Assembly: GCA_963921425.1 (NCBI GenBank)
Contig: OY992833.1
Location: 10,023,738-10,087,737, forward strand
Length of the DNA stretch: 64,000 nucleotides
Direction of reading: 5' to 3'
Source of the DNA: Dryas octopetala
Lineage: Eukaryota > Streptophyta > Magnoliopsida > Rosales > Rosaceae
Positions 9,756 to 21,174 of this stretch are shown here, piece by piece. Position 1 is the stretch's first letter. Every line of letters begins with the position of its first letter. The position numbers and the translations under genes were made by a program. The notes under the pieces are model-generated. The model made no database searches. It worked only from the letters and a program-made list of their open reading frames with translations, and had not been told where the DNA came from.

Positions 9756-10757
9756 AGAAAAATCAACAAATAAAAATTATGCTAAAACGATCACTTGTGT
9801 ATGGTTTTAAAAGCCAAACACTTCACATCTAAACATCAATTCCTCAGTTAAAATCGACATCATAAAATAATTAAAATTATGCAATTTTCATAACTCATTA
9901 AGGATTAAACAACCAAATTAAAGAATAACTAGAAAACAAGTATAAATTAAATTATAAACTTTCATAAACATTTTCAAAAATAAAAGTCCATTCACAGTGA
10001 GAAATATAGCTCCGATTCTCCATCGGATCGTCATGCACCTCGGTAGTGTCACCTGAAAATAAGTTGGATGGAGGCCAGAGGTGGTTGAAATCCGGGGAGA
10101 TAGAGGGGGGTTGCAGCTGGAATTTCTGCGTGCAGGGGAGTTGCCCAGCGAGGAGGAAGGCCAGGCTGAGCTGTTCGGCCAAAAGGGAAGGTCGCTGGCA
10201 AGTCTAGGTGGTCGGAGAAGGTCGACGCTGGCTGGTTGTGGTGGTGGCTGGTCGATGTGTGGTGTGCGCAGGGTGGGTTGCCGGAGAGAGAGAAAGAACA
10301 CAGGGAGAGAGAGAGAGAGAAGAATCAGGAGAAAGAGAGAGAGTGGGCTCGGGGGAGGTGGTCGGAGTCGGGGAAGGCTTGTCGGTGGTCTATGGTGGTG
10401 GCTGTGGCAGCTGGTGGTTGCGGGTAGGGGTTGTGGGAGAGAGAAGGAAAAATGGAGAGAGAGAGAGAGGGGGCTGATTTAATTAAGGTGTTTGGGTTTT
10501 TGAAATTACTCAAATCCCTTTTCTAGAAAAATCTCTACACTTCCCACAAAATTTCCAATTAGAACACCGTTTTCGCCTACGCGTTAATTTGGACACTCGA
10601 GTTTCTAGTTAGCCGTCTCGAGCTTAAAGGCCACAAATTTGAATTTTTAAAATGCCCCTCTAAATACTAGAATTCCCATCCAAAATTTCAATAAAGTCTG
10701 TTCAATAAGATTAAATTTTTATTTTAAAAAAATAAGACTTGGGAGTCGGGTCGTTAC
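9756..10757 (-). mobile_element. LTR-like segment, minus orientation
   Basis: The right edge reads GAGTCGGGTCGTTACA, which on the minus strand is TGTAACGACCCGACTC, a common start of plant LTRs. It includes a GA-rich tract (10260-10480) like a leader or promoter-proximal region. Open frames in the G-rich part (10081-10482) look like low-complexity artefacts. The left boundary is uncertain. Confidence 0.45.
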
Positions 10758-10769
10758 AAAACATTACGC

Positions 10770-12400
10770 AAACAATAGAATTAAAAGAATTATTATAATA
10801 TAAATCACAACCAAGACCAATCATTTCAACATGTTCATTAAGCGTCTTTGGTCATAACCCTTTCCCTTAATAGGTTTGCAACATAAGCTTTGTCCGTATA
10901 GACACCCGTTATTTTAATTCTATTATGTGTAGCATCCTTAAAATACCTGTCGCTCTTGAAGAAAATGACAGTTTCGGTATCAAAATAAATTCTCAGTGAC
11001 TTGGTAATAGGATCATAAACACTAAGTCCTAAGATAAATTTCGCAACTCCAATTCATGAATTGTGACCTTAAAGCATGCCAAAATTCCTACATTAGATGC
11101 ATAAGGGATCGTTCCTATGTTCATATGTTCCAGTTGATCTTTAAGAGATTGCATAAGGCTAAACCTATCCCTTTCCTAAACTAGAGCAACATTGAATGAA
11201 CATTTTCCTTACCGAATCTCTCAAAATTAAAACTTGTTTCAATATGCTTTCTAAGGCAAACATGAGTATCCATGTGATCAGTTATGGAATATTTCAATTC
11301 CTATCACTTTAATTAGTTGCCTCTCATCAATTCAAAGTTAATAGAGAGAAATCAAGACAATTACTAGCAAGCAAAATATTATCCATATACATAATAATAA
11401 ATATAAACTTACTCCCACTAATCTCTAGAATATCACAGATTAACTGTCTTCATTAAAACTAAAGGCAATTAGGATATCATTGAACTTAAGATACTATATA
11501 TTTTTTGGGAAGCTTGTTTAAGTTCGTATATTGAATTCTTAGTGTACAGATAACACGTTTCTTTCTATCAATGGGGAGCCTTCAAATATCTTTGTAGACT
11601 TCTTATTCTAAACTCCCACTCAAAAAATGGTTTTCACATTCATTTGATGCAAATATAAATCATATTGAGCCACCAATGCCATAACGATCCCCAATGAGTC
11701 CTTCTTAGCTTCAGAAGAGAAGGTCTCTTTGTAATCAATGTCTTCTTTCTGAATATAAACCAATAAAGTAACTAGTAGTCGTTCAAAAATCCAATTTCTT
11801 TTCATACATATTATATTATTACTTCTGTTGTGCGACCCTGATATGCAATTACCTTAAACTAAGTTTCCTTCGTATCCATAGTTCAAAAAGAGGTTTTGAA
11901 CTACTTTAACTCAGTTTAATACATATGTAGTGGTCTGAAGAGCTTGCATTCACAATGATATAGGTAATCCTAACCATATATATCCATAATAGTTGGGTGT
12001 ACATTACATACTATTTCCAAGAGTTTGGAAAGGAAACCAAAACATTGACCTAAATCATCATATTTTTCATAAAAATCACAATAAGATGAATCATAAAAAG
12101 GTTCACAAAAGTCTGTATGAATCATTCAAGAAGCTCTAAATTTCTTATGGCACATTTCTTGGTGCATGTGTTTGGTTTGTTTTCCATAATACAATTCACA
12201 TACACACACCGAGATTAATAAAATCCAAGTTCGAAACAACCCCCATTCCTTATGAATCTTTTCAACTTTTCTCTAGATTAAGACCCAGTCAATAATGCCA
12301 CAAGAATAAGGAATTTGAATCTATTAAGCTATGTTTAGTTCCAACATTGAGATGCAGAGTCAAAAGAGTTTCAGTAAATATAACATCAAACTTTAATTAT
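10770..12400 (-). pseudogene. Degenerate Copia pol (RT/RNase H), reversed
   Basis: On the minus strand, 11620-11805 reads IDYKETFSSEAKKDSLGIVM followed by ALVAQYDLYLHQMNVKTIF, the start of a Ty1/Copia reverse transcriptase. About 11378-11389 holds YMDN in place of the catalytic YVDD. About 10880-11000 reads VIFFKSDRYFKDATHNRIK, matching the Copia RNase H tail. Many stops and frameshifts are present. It lies opposite to the gag at 8604, so it belongs to another insertion or an inverted piece. Confidence 0.75.
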
Positions 12401-13001
12401 TATAAACCATTAAATAGAATACCAAAATTAACGTAAGAGGCATTCTTAAACAATCTGAAACATTCTTTATGAAACTTCAAGCTAAATATGTTAGGGTTAG
12501 ATACAAAAAACTTAAATAAGTTTCAAAATAATTAGGAACATAAGTGTTTGGAATAAAATGTAAAAGTGTGGATTTTAAAGGATCACTGCATCGAATTAGC
12601 AATATAAATTGTATCACATAATTCAACTCACCAAGTATTAGAGCCAGAGAGGTGATCAAGGATGGAGGAGTAAGAAGAGATATGGGAGAGAGAACACCAT
12701 GGGGAGGGAGAGGAGGAATAGAGGGAGAGTTTGGTGGTGGTCTCGCCGCCTAGCTCGCTTGCGTGACGCCGAACTGAGGAGAGAGAAAAAAAAAAAAAGG
12801 TTTATGGATGATTGGGGTTTGGGAGATTGGGGTTTGGGGCCTTTAGTCAATTGGAGAGGAAAAAAAAAAACAAAAAAAAAAAAAAAAACAGGGTTTAGGG
12901 CCTTTGGGTAATTGGAAAGAAATGGTTGATTGGGGTTTGGGGCCTTTGGGCAGTTAGGGTTTGGTAGGATTAGGGTATTAACAATTTAAGCTTATAACTT
13001 T
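12401..13001. other. Non-coding, low-complexity stretch
   Basis: AT-rich sequence, then a GA-rich part (12660-12790), poly-A runs, and a degenerate short tandem pattern around TTGGGGTTTGGGGCCTTTGG at 12805-12970. No gene is seen. 12970-13001 is the left flank of the unoccupied CACTA-1 target in R1. Confidence 0.5.
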
Positions 13002-13334
13002 ATATAACTACTAACTAGTTTATAAGTTTGTATATAACTATATATACATAAACAATGTTAGCTAGGTATATATAACATTATAGAGTAAGTAATATATAAT
13101 AATAGACTTAGTGTATAGGTTTAGGATCATACAAAATATATTTTAGGGTCTAAAATATAGCTAGGTTAATATTAATTTTATTATCTATAATGTGTATAAA
13201 TATGTACATTGGAAGATTAAGTACGTTCACAAGAACTTGTTGGCCTAGTGGGTGAGGTAAAAAATAAAATAAAATAAAATAGCGTACAAAAATCCAAAAA
13301 ATCAACATCAAACTTCTAGATTCTCAGTACACCT
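13002..13334 (+). repeat. R1: unoccupied copy of the CACTA-1 flank
   Basis: It matches R2 (18938-19273) and 32438-32773 with small indels. In R2 the sequence follows the CACTA-1 terminus as ATATAACTACTAACTAG. In R1 the same sequence continues leftward without an insertion (ACTTTATATAACTAC). The match ends at CTCAGTACACCT, where CACTA-1 transposase sequence begins. Confidence 0.85.
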
Positions 13335-15046
13335 CAAACTTCGAGATTGTGCCTGATTTTCAACTTGGACCAATACTCCAACTCGAAGAATATCGACTTG
13401 TTCGTCCAATTTAGATGTGCAGGTGACCTTGGCATATTTCGTTCTTTGTTAGAGGAATGTTTACCAATCCGGCCAAATTCTAAGTTATTCAACTGCCTCA
13501 AGATGTCATCACCAGATAATTCTTTAGGTTTCACGCCCATCTCCTTTTTTCCGTCAAAGGCCTCCTTACTGTGACGCCATTTATGATCCATCGACAACCA
13601 TCTTCGGTGGCCCATATAACATACTTTACCACTGTGCCAAGCGGAAGTTATATCTTTATTACAAGTAGGACATGCCATATAACCCTTGGTGCTCCAGCTT
13701 GATAGATTCCCATAAGTTGGGAAATCATTTATTGTCCACATGACTGCCGCATGCAAGGAAAACATTGTTCCGGTGGACTTATAATATGTCAGCACACCAT
13801 TTTGCCATAATTCTTTTAGCTCATCAATCAACGGCCGCAAATATACATCGATCTCCTTGCCAGGGGATTGCGGTCCCAGAATTAATAGCGTCATAATTGT
13901 GAATTCTTTTTTCATGCATTTCCAGGGAGGCAAATTATAAGGAACCACGACCACTGGCCAAGTGCTGTAAGATGTGCTCATATTTTCGAATGGATTAAAT
14001 CCATCAGTAGCAAGTCCTAATCTGACATTTCGTGGATCTGCTGCAAAATCCGGATATATCTTGTCAAATTCTTTCCATGCGCTTCTGTCTGCAGGATGTC
14101 TCATCACATCATCCTCAACCCGCTTATCTTTGTGCCATCTCATGTCACTTGCAGTATGTATCAACATGTACAATCGTTGCAATCTTGGCTTAAGTGGGAA
14201 ATAACGCAACACCTTTTGCGAAATCTGTTTCTTTCTCTCTACAGACTTGTGTTTATATCTCGGCTCATTGCACACAGGGCATTTATCCTTCCCTTGGTGT
14301 TCTTTGTAAAACAATACACAATCATTCTTGCATGCATGAATCTTTTCATATCCCAAACCGAGATCTTTCAACACCTTATTTGCAAGATAATGGGTTTCAG
14401 GTATATGATTGTTCTTTGGAAGCATTCGTTTCAAAATCCCCATCAACTGATCATAACTTCGATTCGAATGTTGATTAAGTACTTTCTAATGCATTAACTC
14501 CACAACAGCAGTTAGCACTGAGAACTCTTCACAACCAGAGTACAATTCCCGCTGAGCTTGTTTCAATAATCTCTCGTACTTATCAAACTCTTCTCTTTGG
14601 ACTTCGGACAACCCATCATCTTCATCCATATTATCGCTCTCTGTATCATCCTGATTGACTTCGTGATCAAGCGATGCATATGGATAAGCATCGTTTATTA
14701 TGCCCATCACTTGTTCATTATCATCACCAACAGATTCAGTAGGCTGCAGAATTGTTCGAGCATCCGAGGAAGTCGAAGCATAAACTCTCGGTTCACCATG
14801 ATAATACCATGTCGTATAGTTGTGTGACATCCCATATTTCACCAAATGAATTCTGACTTCACGCACTGTCTTCCATAAAGTGTTGTTACAATTCCGGCAC
14901 AGACACTTTATATTATTCTGAGCATTGACATGTTCCTGTGCAACTTGAATAAATAACTCGATCCCATACAAATATTCATCATTAACACGATTCGTATTAC
15001 GTATCCACTGTCGGTCCATGATGCCTGTTTTCATATTACACGACAA
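13334..15046 (-). pseudogene. CACTA (TNP2-like) transposase pseudogene
   Basis: One continuous minus-strand frame apart from a single TAG at 14486-14488, shortly after residue 180. The first part (from 15046) carries the transposase-associated domain of plant CACTA elements, with C-x2-C type Zn ligands (CLCRNCNN) and a VRIHLVKYGM stretch. After the stop the frame continues without a shift into the Transposase_21/TNP2 domain (HACKNDCVLFYKE, CPVCNEPRYK, PRNVRLGLATDGFNPF, WSTKGYMACPTCNK). It ends at 13334, where the element is cut by R1, so the C-terminal catalytic part is missing. It cannot supply transposase as it stands. Confidence 0.92.
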
Positions 15047-15162
15047 TTAGAAAAAGATTTGTCACCCTTCTTCGTCTCCTTATGCCTCTGGTAAGGGCCC
15101 TATCCCATTCGAGAATGCACATATGTGTCGTGGTTGTTGGCTCGCACGACATAGTTTCGATC

Positions 15163-15280
15163 TGGGAAAATTTTGGCAGCAACTCCCTATGGTTCTCCAA
15201 GTGCACGACGTAGATATTTAAAACAAATATCTGGTATGCACTCGAAGAACACATAGGGAGATGTTGCCAAAATTTTCTCA
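15163..15280. repeat. Imperfect hairpin upstream of the transposase
   Basis: 15163-15205 and 15237-15280 are inverted copies of about 43 bp (TGGGAAAATTTTGGCAGCAA against TGAGAAAATTTTGGCAACAT on the other strand), separated by about 31 bp. Confidence 0.75.
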
Positions 15281-15451
15281 AATCAAAACCACGTCACATG
15301 AACCGCTAACCACAACACATAATTGTGCACTCCCAAACTATCCATGGGTAATTTGGACAATTCAAGAATCATATTGGAGCGCAGTCACGCCCAGCGTCCA
15401 TGCGCGCGTCCAACAGACTCTCGAACGGGTCTAAGGTGAATTTAAGTTTAG

Positions 15452-15535
15452 TGTACAAAGTTATTCACTGATAACTTCGCACGACTAGTTGAATGTACAA
15501 AGTTATCGACTGATAACTTCGCACAGGCGATTCGT
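15452..15535 (+). repeat. Two 42 bp direct repeats
   Basis: TGTACAAAGTTAT starts at 15452 and 15494, each copy followed by ACTGATAACTTCGCAC. Each copy also contains the short palindrome AAGTTATC/GATAACTT. Confidence 0.75.
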
Positions 15536-16139
15536 GCCACATGACCTAACCCAGTACTCGAAGAGTGCTGGACTACGTCATCGGGAATTTTGCAATTACA
15601 ACTAAATTAAATGTAACATACAAACTAAACTATAATTAATCTAACAATATACATATAAGCATACAAACAAACTATTAAATTTTAGCATTTAAGAACATAC
15701 AAACTAACTAATCAATTTTATAATTAATTTTAACATACAAACTAATTCACTAAAAAAGTTTAATACAATTATATATGAAACATTAAATACTAAAACTTAA
15801 CTAAAAGATAGATTAAACACATACCTCACCAAAAATGCAATTATCCTTCACAACAAATGCAACATTATCCTTCCTTCACCAAAAAAATAAATCATTGTTA
15901 AATATTTGCCCAACATCAATCTAAATTCAGATTTCACAACCAAACCACTAAATTAAAAAAAACCACAACATTAACTAATTAACACTAAAATCAGAAATTT
16001 CACAACCAATTTATGCAAAATCCACAACAAGTGCAAATTGTCCAATCCTACAAAAGCAAAATCCACAATATTAGAAAACATAAAAAACAGAAAATAACAA
16101 AACTTAATTAAAATAACATAAATTGAAAAAAAAAATTAC

Positions 16140-16500
16140 CTTGTGTTTCGGTGAGTTGGTTTCGGGTGGGCGGGGGGGGGGGGGGGATTGGGTTTGAGTG
16201 GGGTGTGTTTTCGGGGGAGGGTGGGTTTCGGGGGGGTGGGGGGGTGGGTTTCGGGGGGAATTAAGGTGGGTTTTGGGGGAGTGGGTCTCCGATGGGGGGT
16301 GGGTTTTCGGGAGGAGGGAGGAGGAGTGGGTGGGTTTTCGGTTGGAGGGGGTGGATTTCTGGGGGTTGGGTTTTCGGAAGCAGGGAGGAGGGAGGAGGGT
16401 TTTGGGTTTCGGGGGAAGGAGAAGGGAGGAGAAGGGAAGAGGCGGCAGCCGAGAGCAAGGAGAAGCGCGGCGAGAGCTGAGAGGGAGTGAGAGTGAGTGA
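16140..16500 (+). repeat. G-rich tract in CACTA-1
   Basis: It contains a run of 15 G (16172-16186) and dozens of GGGTGGG/GGGGG blocks, ending in GA-rich sequence. Unit B has the same tract with 13 G (29676-29688). Overlapping long open frames on both strands here are low-complexity artefacts. On the transposase-coding strand it is C-rich and lies upstream of the transposase, so it may be promoter or leader sequence of the element. Confidence 0.7.
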
Positions 16501-16539
16501 AGTGTGAAGTGTGAAGTGAACCCAGAACTGGGTTAGATT

Positions 16540-16740
16540 GAACGACTTTGGGCGACGAACATGATTCCGTCGCCCAAAGAACCTTTAGGCGAGGAATTCA
16601 TTATTTCGTCGCCCAAAAAGCCTTTGGGCGACGGAATCATGTTCGTCGCTCAAAGTCGTTAACTTTAGGGCACCGTTTCATCCCGCCACAATTTCAGAAT
16701 TTGGGCGACGCACCGTTCGTCGCCCAAAGTTGATTTTTGG
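16540..16740. repeat. GGGCGACGAA inverted subterminal motifs, inner cluster
   Basis: Several copies of TTTGGGCGACGAA and TTCGTCGCCCAAA face each other and can pair in many combinations. Further clusters are at about 17605-17700 and 18560-18937. The same motif marks the fragments at 5471 and 9599. This is the kind of subterminal repeat that CACTA transposition proteins bind. Confidence 0.8.
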
Positions 16741-18490
16741 TATGAACCACGATCGTTCATACGTTCGAGGTCCAATACCAAACTTCTAGATCTCCAATTG
16801 ACCTAATTTTTTAGAGGAATGATCTTTGAGTGGGAAACTAATAAATGAACGGTTCAGATCGTTAAAAACACAATCGACATATAAGGTTCTACATATAAAT
16901 CAGTGGATTTTACACTTAAATAATAAAATTCTATTAACTATTTCGTTCAAACCTTGTCGATTCAATAATTGTGAAGACAATAACGTCATTACAACAATTA
17001 TAGTCGTTCATCATCTATGTTCATACGCAAAGATCATCCCTGCAAAAAATCCGCTCAATCAGAGTTCATCTAGCCGTTCGATTATGATTATAAAAACCAT
17101 GATCTTTCATACACACTAAATGCTAAACCTAACTTCTACTTCTCCGATTGAGATAATTTTTTGTATGGATGATCTTTGAGTGGGGGACTAGCCAATAATC
17201 GGTTCGGATTCTTAAAAACATAATAGAAATCTGAGTTTCTACATATAAATACACTTGAAGAGTATAATTCTATTAATTTTTTTGTAGAAATTTTGGTGAT
17301 TCAATAGTTTGTGAAGACTACAATGTGATTTTAACGATCGGAACCGTTCATTTTATTCGTTTATTTTGGAAGATCATCCCTGCAAAAAATCGGCTAAATC
17401 AGAATTCATCTCCTCCTTCGATTAATATTAAAAAATTCACGATCGTTCATAAGTTCAACCACCGTTACCTAACTTTTACATCTCCGATTGAGCTAATTTT
17501 TTGCAGGGATGATCCTTGAGTGGGAAATTAAAAAATGAATGGTTCTGATCTTTGGAAATACAATCGTATCGTATGCTATTACATATATAAAATTGTAAAC
17601 AAAAAAGTATTAGTACTTTGGGCGAGGAACTACAAATTATAAATTCGTCGCCCAAGGTCCCTTTGGGCAATGAAATGTTAAGTTCCTTGCCCAAACCATT
17701 ATTACAAAACGATCATTCCTACATTCGAGCTCCGATACCAAATTTTTACATCTCCAATTAACCTAATTTTCTGCAAGATTAATCTTTGAGTGAGAAACTA
17801 ATAAATGAACGGTTCGGATCATTGAAAACACAATCGACATATGAGGTTGTACATATAAATGAACGGTTTTTGCACTTGAAGAATAAAATTCTATTAACTC
17901 TTTCGTTAAAACCTTGTAGCTTCAATAATTGTGAAGACCACAACGTGATTATCACGATCAGAGCCATTCATCATATACGTTCATACTCAAAGATCAACCC
18001 TGCAAAAAATCGGCTCAATCGGAGTTCATCTACCCGTTCGATTATTATTATAAGAATCAAGATCGTTCATACATCCTAAATGCCAAACCTAACTTCTACA
18101 TCTCCAATTGAGATAATTTTTTGCATGGATGATCTTTGAGTGGGGCACTAAGAAATGATTGGTTCGGATCGTTAAAAATACAATACAAAAGTGATCTTCT
18201 ACATACAAATACACTTGAAGAGTATAATTCTATAGTTTTTTCGTTGAAACTTTGTCGATTCAACAATTGTAATTTCAACGATCAGAGTCGTTCATTTTAT
18301 TCGTTTATACTCAAACATCATTCCTGCAAAAAATTGCCCAAATCAGAATTCATCACTCCAATGATTAGTATTAGCAAATTCTTGATCGTTCATACATTCG
18401 AGCACCGTTACATAACTTTTACATCTCCAATAATCCTAATTTTTTGCAATGCTGATCTTTCAATAAGGAATTAAAAATTGAACGGTTCGG
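16740..18490 (+). repeat. Six-copy ~330 bp degenerate array
   Basis: The phrase GATCTTTGAGTGGG, or a variant, recurs at about 16821, 17171, 17511, 17781, 18131 and 18454, at spacings of 350, 340, 270, 350 and 323 bp. Each copy is followed by a GAACGGTTCGGATC-like stretch and a late ATCATCCCTGCAAAAAAT-like stretch. Small open frames in it repeat because the DNA repeats. The array is copied in unit B at about 30241-31990. Confidence 0.85.
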
Positions 18491-18937
18491 ATTGTTGGAA
18501 ACACGATCGCATTGTATGAATAACATACATATAATTGTACAAAAAAAAAAAAAAAAGGAATGACCCTTTGGGCGACGAACAAATTCCTCGCCCACAATCA
18601 CTTTGGGCGACGAAATATTTTGTCTCCCAAAGTACCTTTGGGCAACAAATTTAGGTTTTCCTCGCCCAAAGGTACTTTGGGCGAGGAACATGCATATTCC
18701 TCACCGAATGCATTTCTCAATTAATATTTTGGCGTGTGAGTTGAGGCGACGAGATCATTTCGTCGCCCAAAGTAACTTTAGGCGAGGAACATGTTATTCG
18801 TCGGCCAAAGTCCGTCGCCCAAATATGTATGACATTGAGCGACCAATGTTCTTGTTCGTCGCCCAAAATTACTTTGGGCGACGAATATAGGTTTGTCGCC
18901 CAAAATTTCGTCGCCCAAATATGTTTTTCTAGTAGTG

Positions 18938-19273
18938 ATATAACTACTAACTAGTTTATAAGTTTGTATATAACTATATATACATAAACAATGTTAGCTA
19001 GGTATATATAACACGTACATTATAGAGTAATTAATATATAATAATAGACTTAGTGTATAGGTTTAGGATCATACAAAATATATTTTAGGGTCTAAAATAT
19101 AGCTAGGTTAATATTAATTTTATTATCTAAAATGTGTATAAATATGTATATTGGAAGATTAAGTACGTTCACAAGAACTTGTTGGCCTAGTGGGTGAGGT
19201 AAAATAAAATAAAATAAAATAACGTACTAAAATCCAAAAAATCAACATCAAACTTCTAGATTCTCAGTACACC
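18938..19273 (+). repeat. R2: right flank of CACTA-1 (unit A)
   Basis: It starts directly after the CACTA terminus with ATA, the probable 3 bp target duplication, and matches R1. It continues into sequence not shared with R1 after CTCAGTACACCT. Confidence 0.8.
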
Positions 19274-19859
19274 TAAAAAATCTAAAATAATTTTCAGATA
19301 GACAAAAAAAAAAAAAAAGAACCCACCACTCCTACACCGCACAGCCCCTCCCCCTTCCCCACTTTCATCGGCAGGGCTTCTTTTCCAGCAATATCTCCTC
19401 GCCAATCCGATGATCAGCACACACACACACTCTCTTTCTCTCTCTCTCTCACTCACTCATTCTCTCTCTATGTGCGCAATTTGGGGGTTCCACATATCTA
19501 CAACAATTTCAAACACAAATAGAGAGAGATGACGCTGGCTGACCTTGGATGATGTCGTTGCGTCGGGAACGGTAGTCGGTGAGGGAGGCGACGGCGGTGA
19601 GGGGTGGGGGTTGGTCGGCGATGGAGGAGGATGAGAAACTAGCAGAAAGAAGAAGAAGAAGAAGAAGAAGAAGAAGAAGAAAAATAAGAAAAGTTGCTCC
19701 GAGTTTGGGATTGCTAGCTGGATTTCGTACTAGGGGTAGGTGAAGTGATTATGATGACAATGAGAGTATAACAGGAAGAAGAAGAAGAAGATCATCGATC
19801 TGCAAAGGGTGGGATTTGGGTGGGTGTTTTTTTTTTTTTGTGCTTTCACTTTAGTATGG
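19274..19859. other. Low-complexity GC/GA-rich stretch, unit A
   Basis: It contains a CA/CT microsatellite (about 19418-19460), a GA-rich region and an (AGA)n run at about 19647-19682 that is one repeat longer than in unit B. It resembles a 5' leader or a promoter-proximal region, but no gene is attached. No reliable coding frame is seen. Confidence 0.5.
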
Positions 19860-21174
19860 TTTTTTTTATTTTTTAAATTAATTAATTATGAATTTTGGCT
19901 CATATTATCTCCTAAAATTAAGATAATTAATATGAATTAATTTTAAGAATTATGGAATTTTAAAGATAATTTTAGGATAAATAATATTAATTTTAAGAAT
20001 TATGGAATTATGGAATTTTGGCTCATATTCCATAATTTTAAGAATTATGGAATTTTGGTTCATATTAATTTTAAGATAATTAATATTAACTTTAGGAATT
20101 AATATTAAAGATGTCCTAATTTTTCCATTAGGACATCTTTTATATATACTTACACTTTTTAATTAAAACAACTATTCAAAATATATCAATTTTTATATTT
20201 TTTTAATTTAAAATTATTTAAGATAATTTCCGCTTAGGTAATATTATGTTTGAGATTTAGGGTTTAGGGTATAGAATGTATAATGTGGCATATTAGGTTT
20301 TAAGATCACTCAAAATCTCTGACTTAAAACCTAACGTAAAGCCGACAAACCATGCACAAGAATAAGACTTACGGGATTAGGGTTTAGATTTAGGGTATAG
20401 GGGTTTAGATAGAATAATGTGATAATATTAGGATAATATGATATGATAATACTAGAATAATATAGTAAGATAATATTAGGATAATATTAGAATTTAAATC
20501 TCATTAATTTTAAAGTAAATTACTCTAAAGTTCATTTTACAGCCCTAAATGATAAATAAACTAACCTAAAAAGTTACAATGATAAATAGGTTTAATTTGT
20601 ACAAATAAAGCCCACTTTATATCTTCTTCCTTGTTTTTTTTTTTTTTTTTGAACTGCAAAAATTGCCACTGTCGCACAGTGGTAATTAGTAACAGTATAA
20701 CACGAGTATTTTATACAATTCAAATAGTGAAAATTGACGAGCACTCGGTGAACAGTACCTACCGAGTGCTCTGTGAAAGTTCTGAGCACTCAGACCGACC
20801 TGTCACCATGTTTTGCAAATGGGTCAGCCGATCATGGGCTTTTTAATTTTGTACTTTAAAAAAAAAACCCCTTCAATTTATGATGATATTAGACTAGTTT
20901 TGAAATAAAAATATTTGGACAATATTTTGGACTTTAGTCAAAATTTAAATACCCTTATGGTTTTAGTCTAAATATAATTGATAAAATGGACCAAACTGTG
21001 AATCATGGGATTTTAAAATGAGAAAATATTAAAAAAAATAAAATTTCAAGAGTGGTTTTAACTTTTATCAAATGTCCCCCCTTCTCTTTTTCCTAGTTCA
21101 CATTGGTAAATTAATTTTTTAACAACCGTTCTATTTTTAACCGACTGATCACAATCCAAATCCAGTTCAGAATG
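19860..21174 (+). repeat. Repeat block S' (diverged S), unit A
   Basis: It is similar along its length to 490-1677 but with several indels, an extra GAATTATGGAATT duplication and changes in the hairpin at about 20737. It ends at the shared CAGTTCAGAATG and then departs from the b561 promoter sequence. Confidence 0.85.

Larger units (their letters stand above)
13335..18937 (-). mobile_element. CACTA-1 (En/Spm), left-truncated
   Basis: The right terminus is GTTTTTCTAGTAGTG at 18937, i.e. CACTACTAGAAAAAC on the minus strand. From the right it contains a subterminal GGGCGACGAA region, a six-copy ~330 bp array, more GGGCGACGAA motifs, a G-rich tract and a TNP2-like transposase pseudogene, all in minus orientation. 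The 5' end in transcription sense is at the right. The other half, including the rest of the transposase and the second terminus, is lost at the junction at 13334/13335. The part right of 15552 is repeated in unit B. Confidence 0.85.

Noticed and set aside
10081-10513. Several overlapping open frames rich in Arg, Glu and Gly
   Set aside because: They come from GA-rich low-complexity DNA and overlap in several frames on both strands.
16188-16500. Gly/Arg-rich open frames in three frames plus Pro-rich frames opposite
   Set aside because: They are artefacts of the G-rich tract; the same set appears in unit B.
16826-18474. Set of 60-112 codon frames sharing NERFGSLKTQ-like sequence
   Set aside because: They repeat with the ~330 bp DNA array, occur on both strands, and have no protein family signal.
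9599-18937. One complete 9.3 kb CACTA element between these two ends
   Set aside because: The flanking triplets (TAT and ATA) do not match, the left flank is a Copia gag while the right flank is R2, and R1 lies in the middle with its own left flank.
16540-18937. CRISPR-like array of GGGCGACGAA repeats
   Set aside because: The motifs are in both orientations with irregular spacing, next to a CACTA terminus, in plant DNA.
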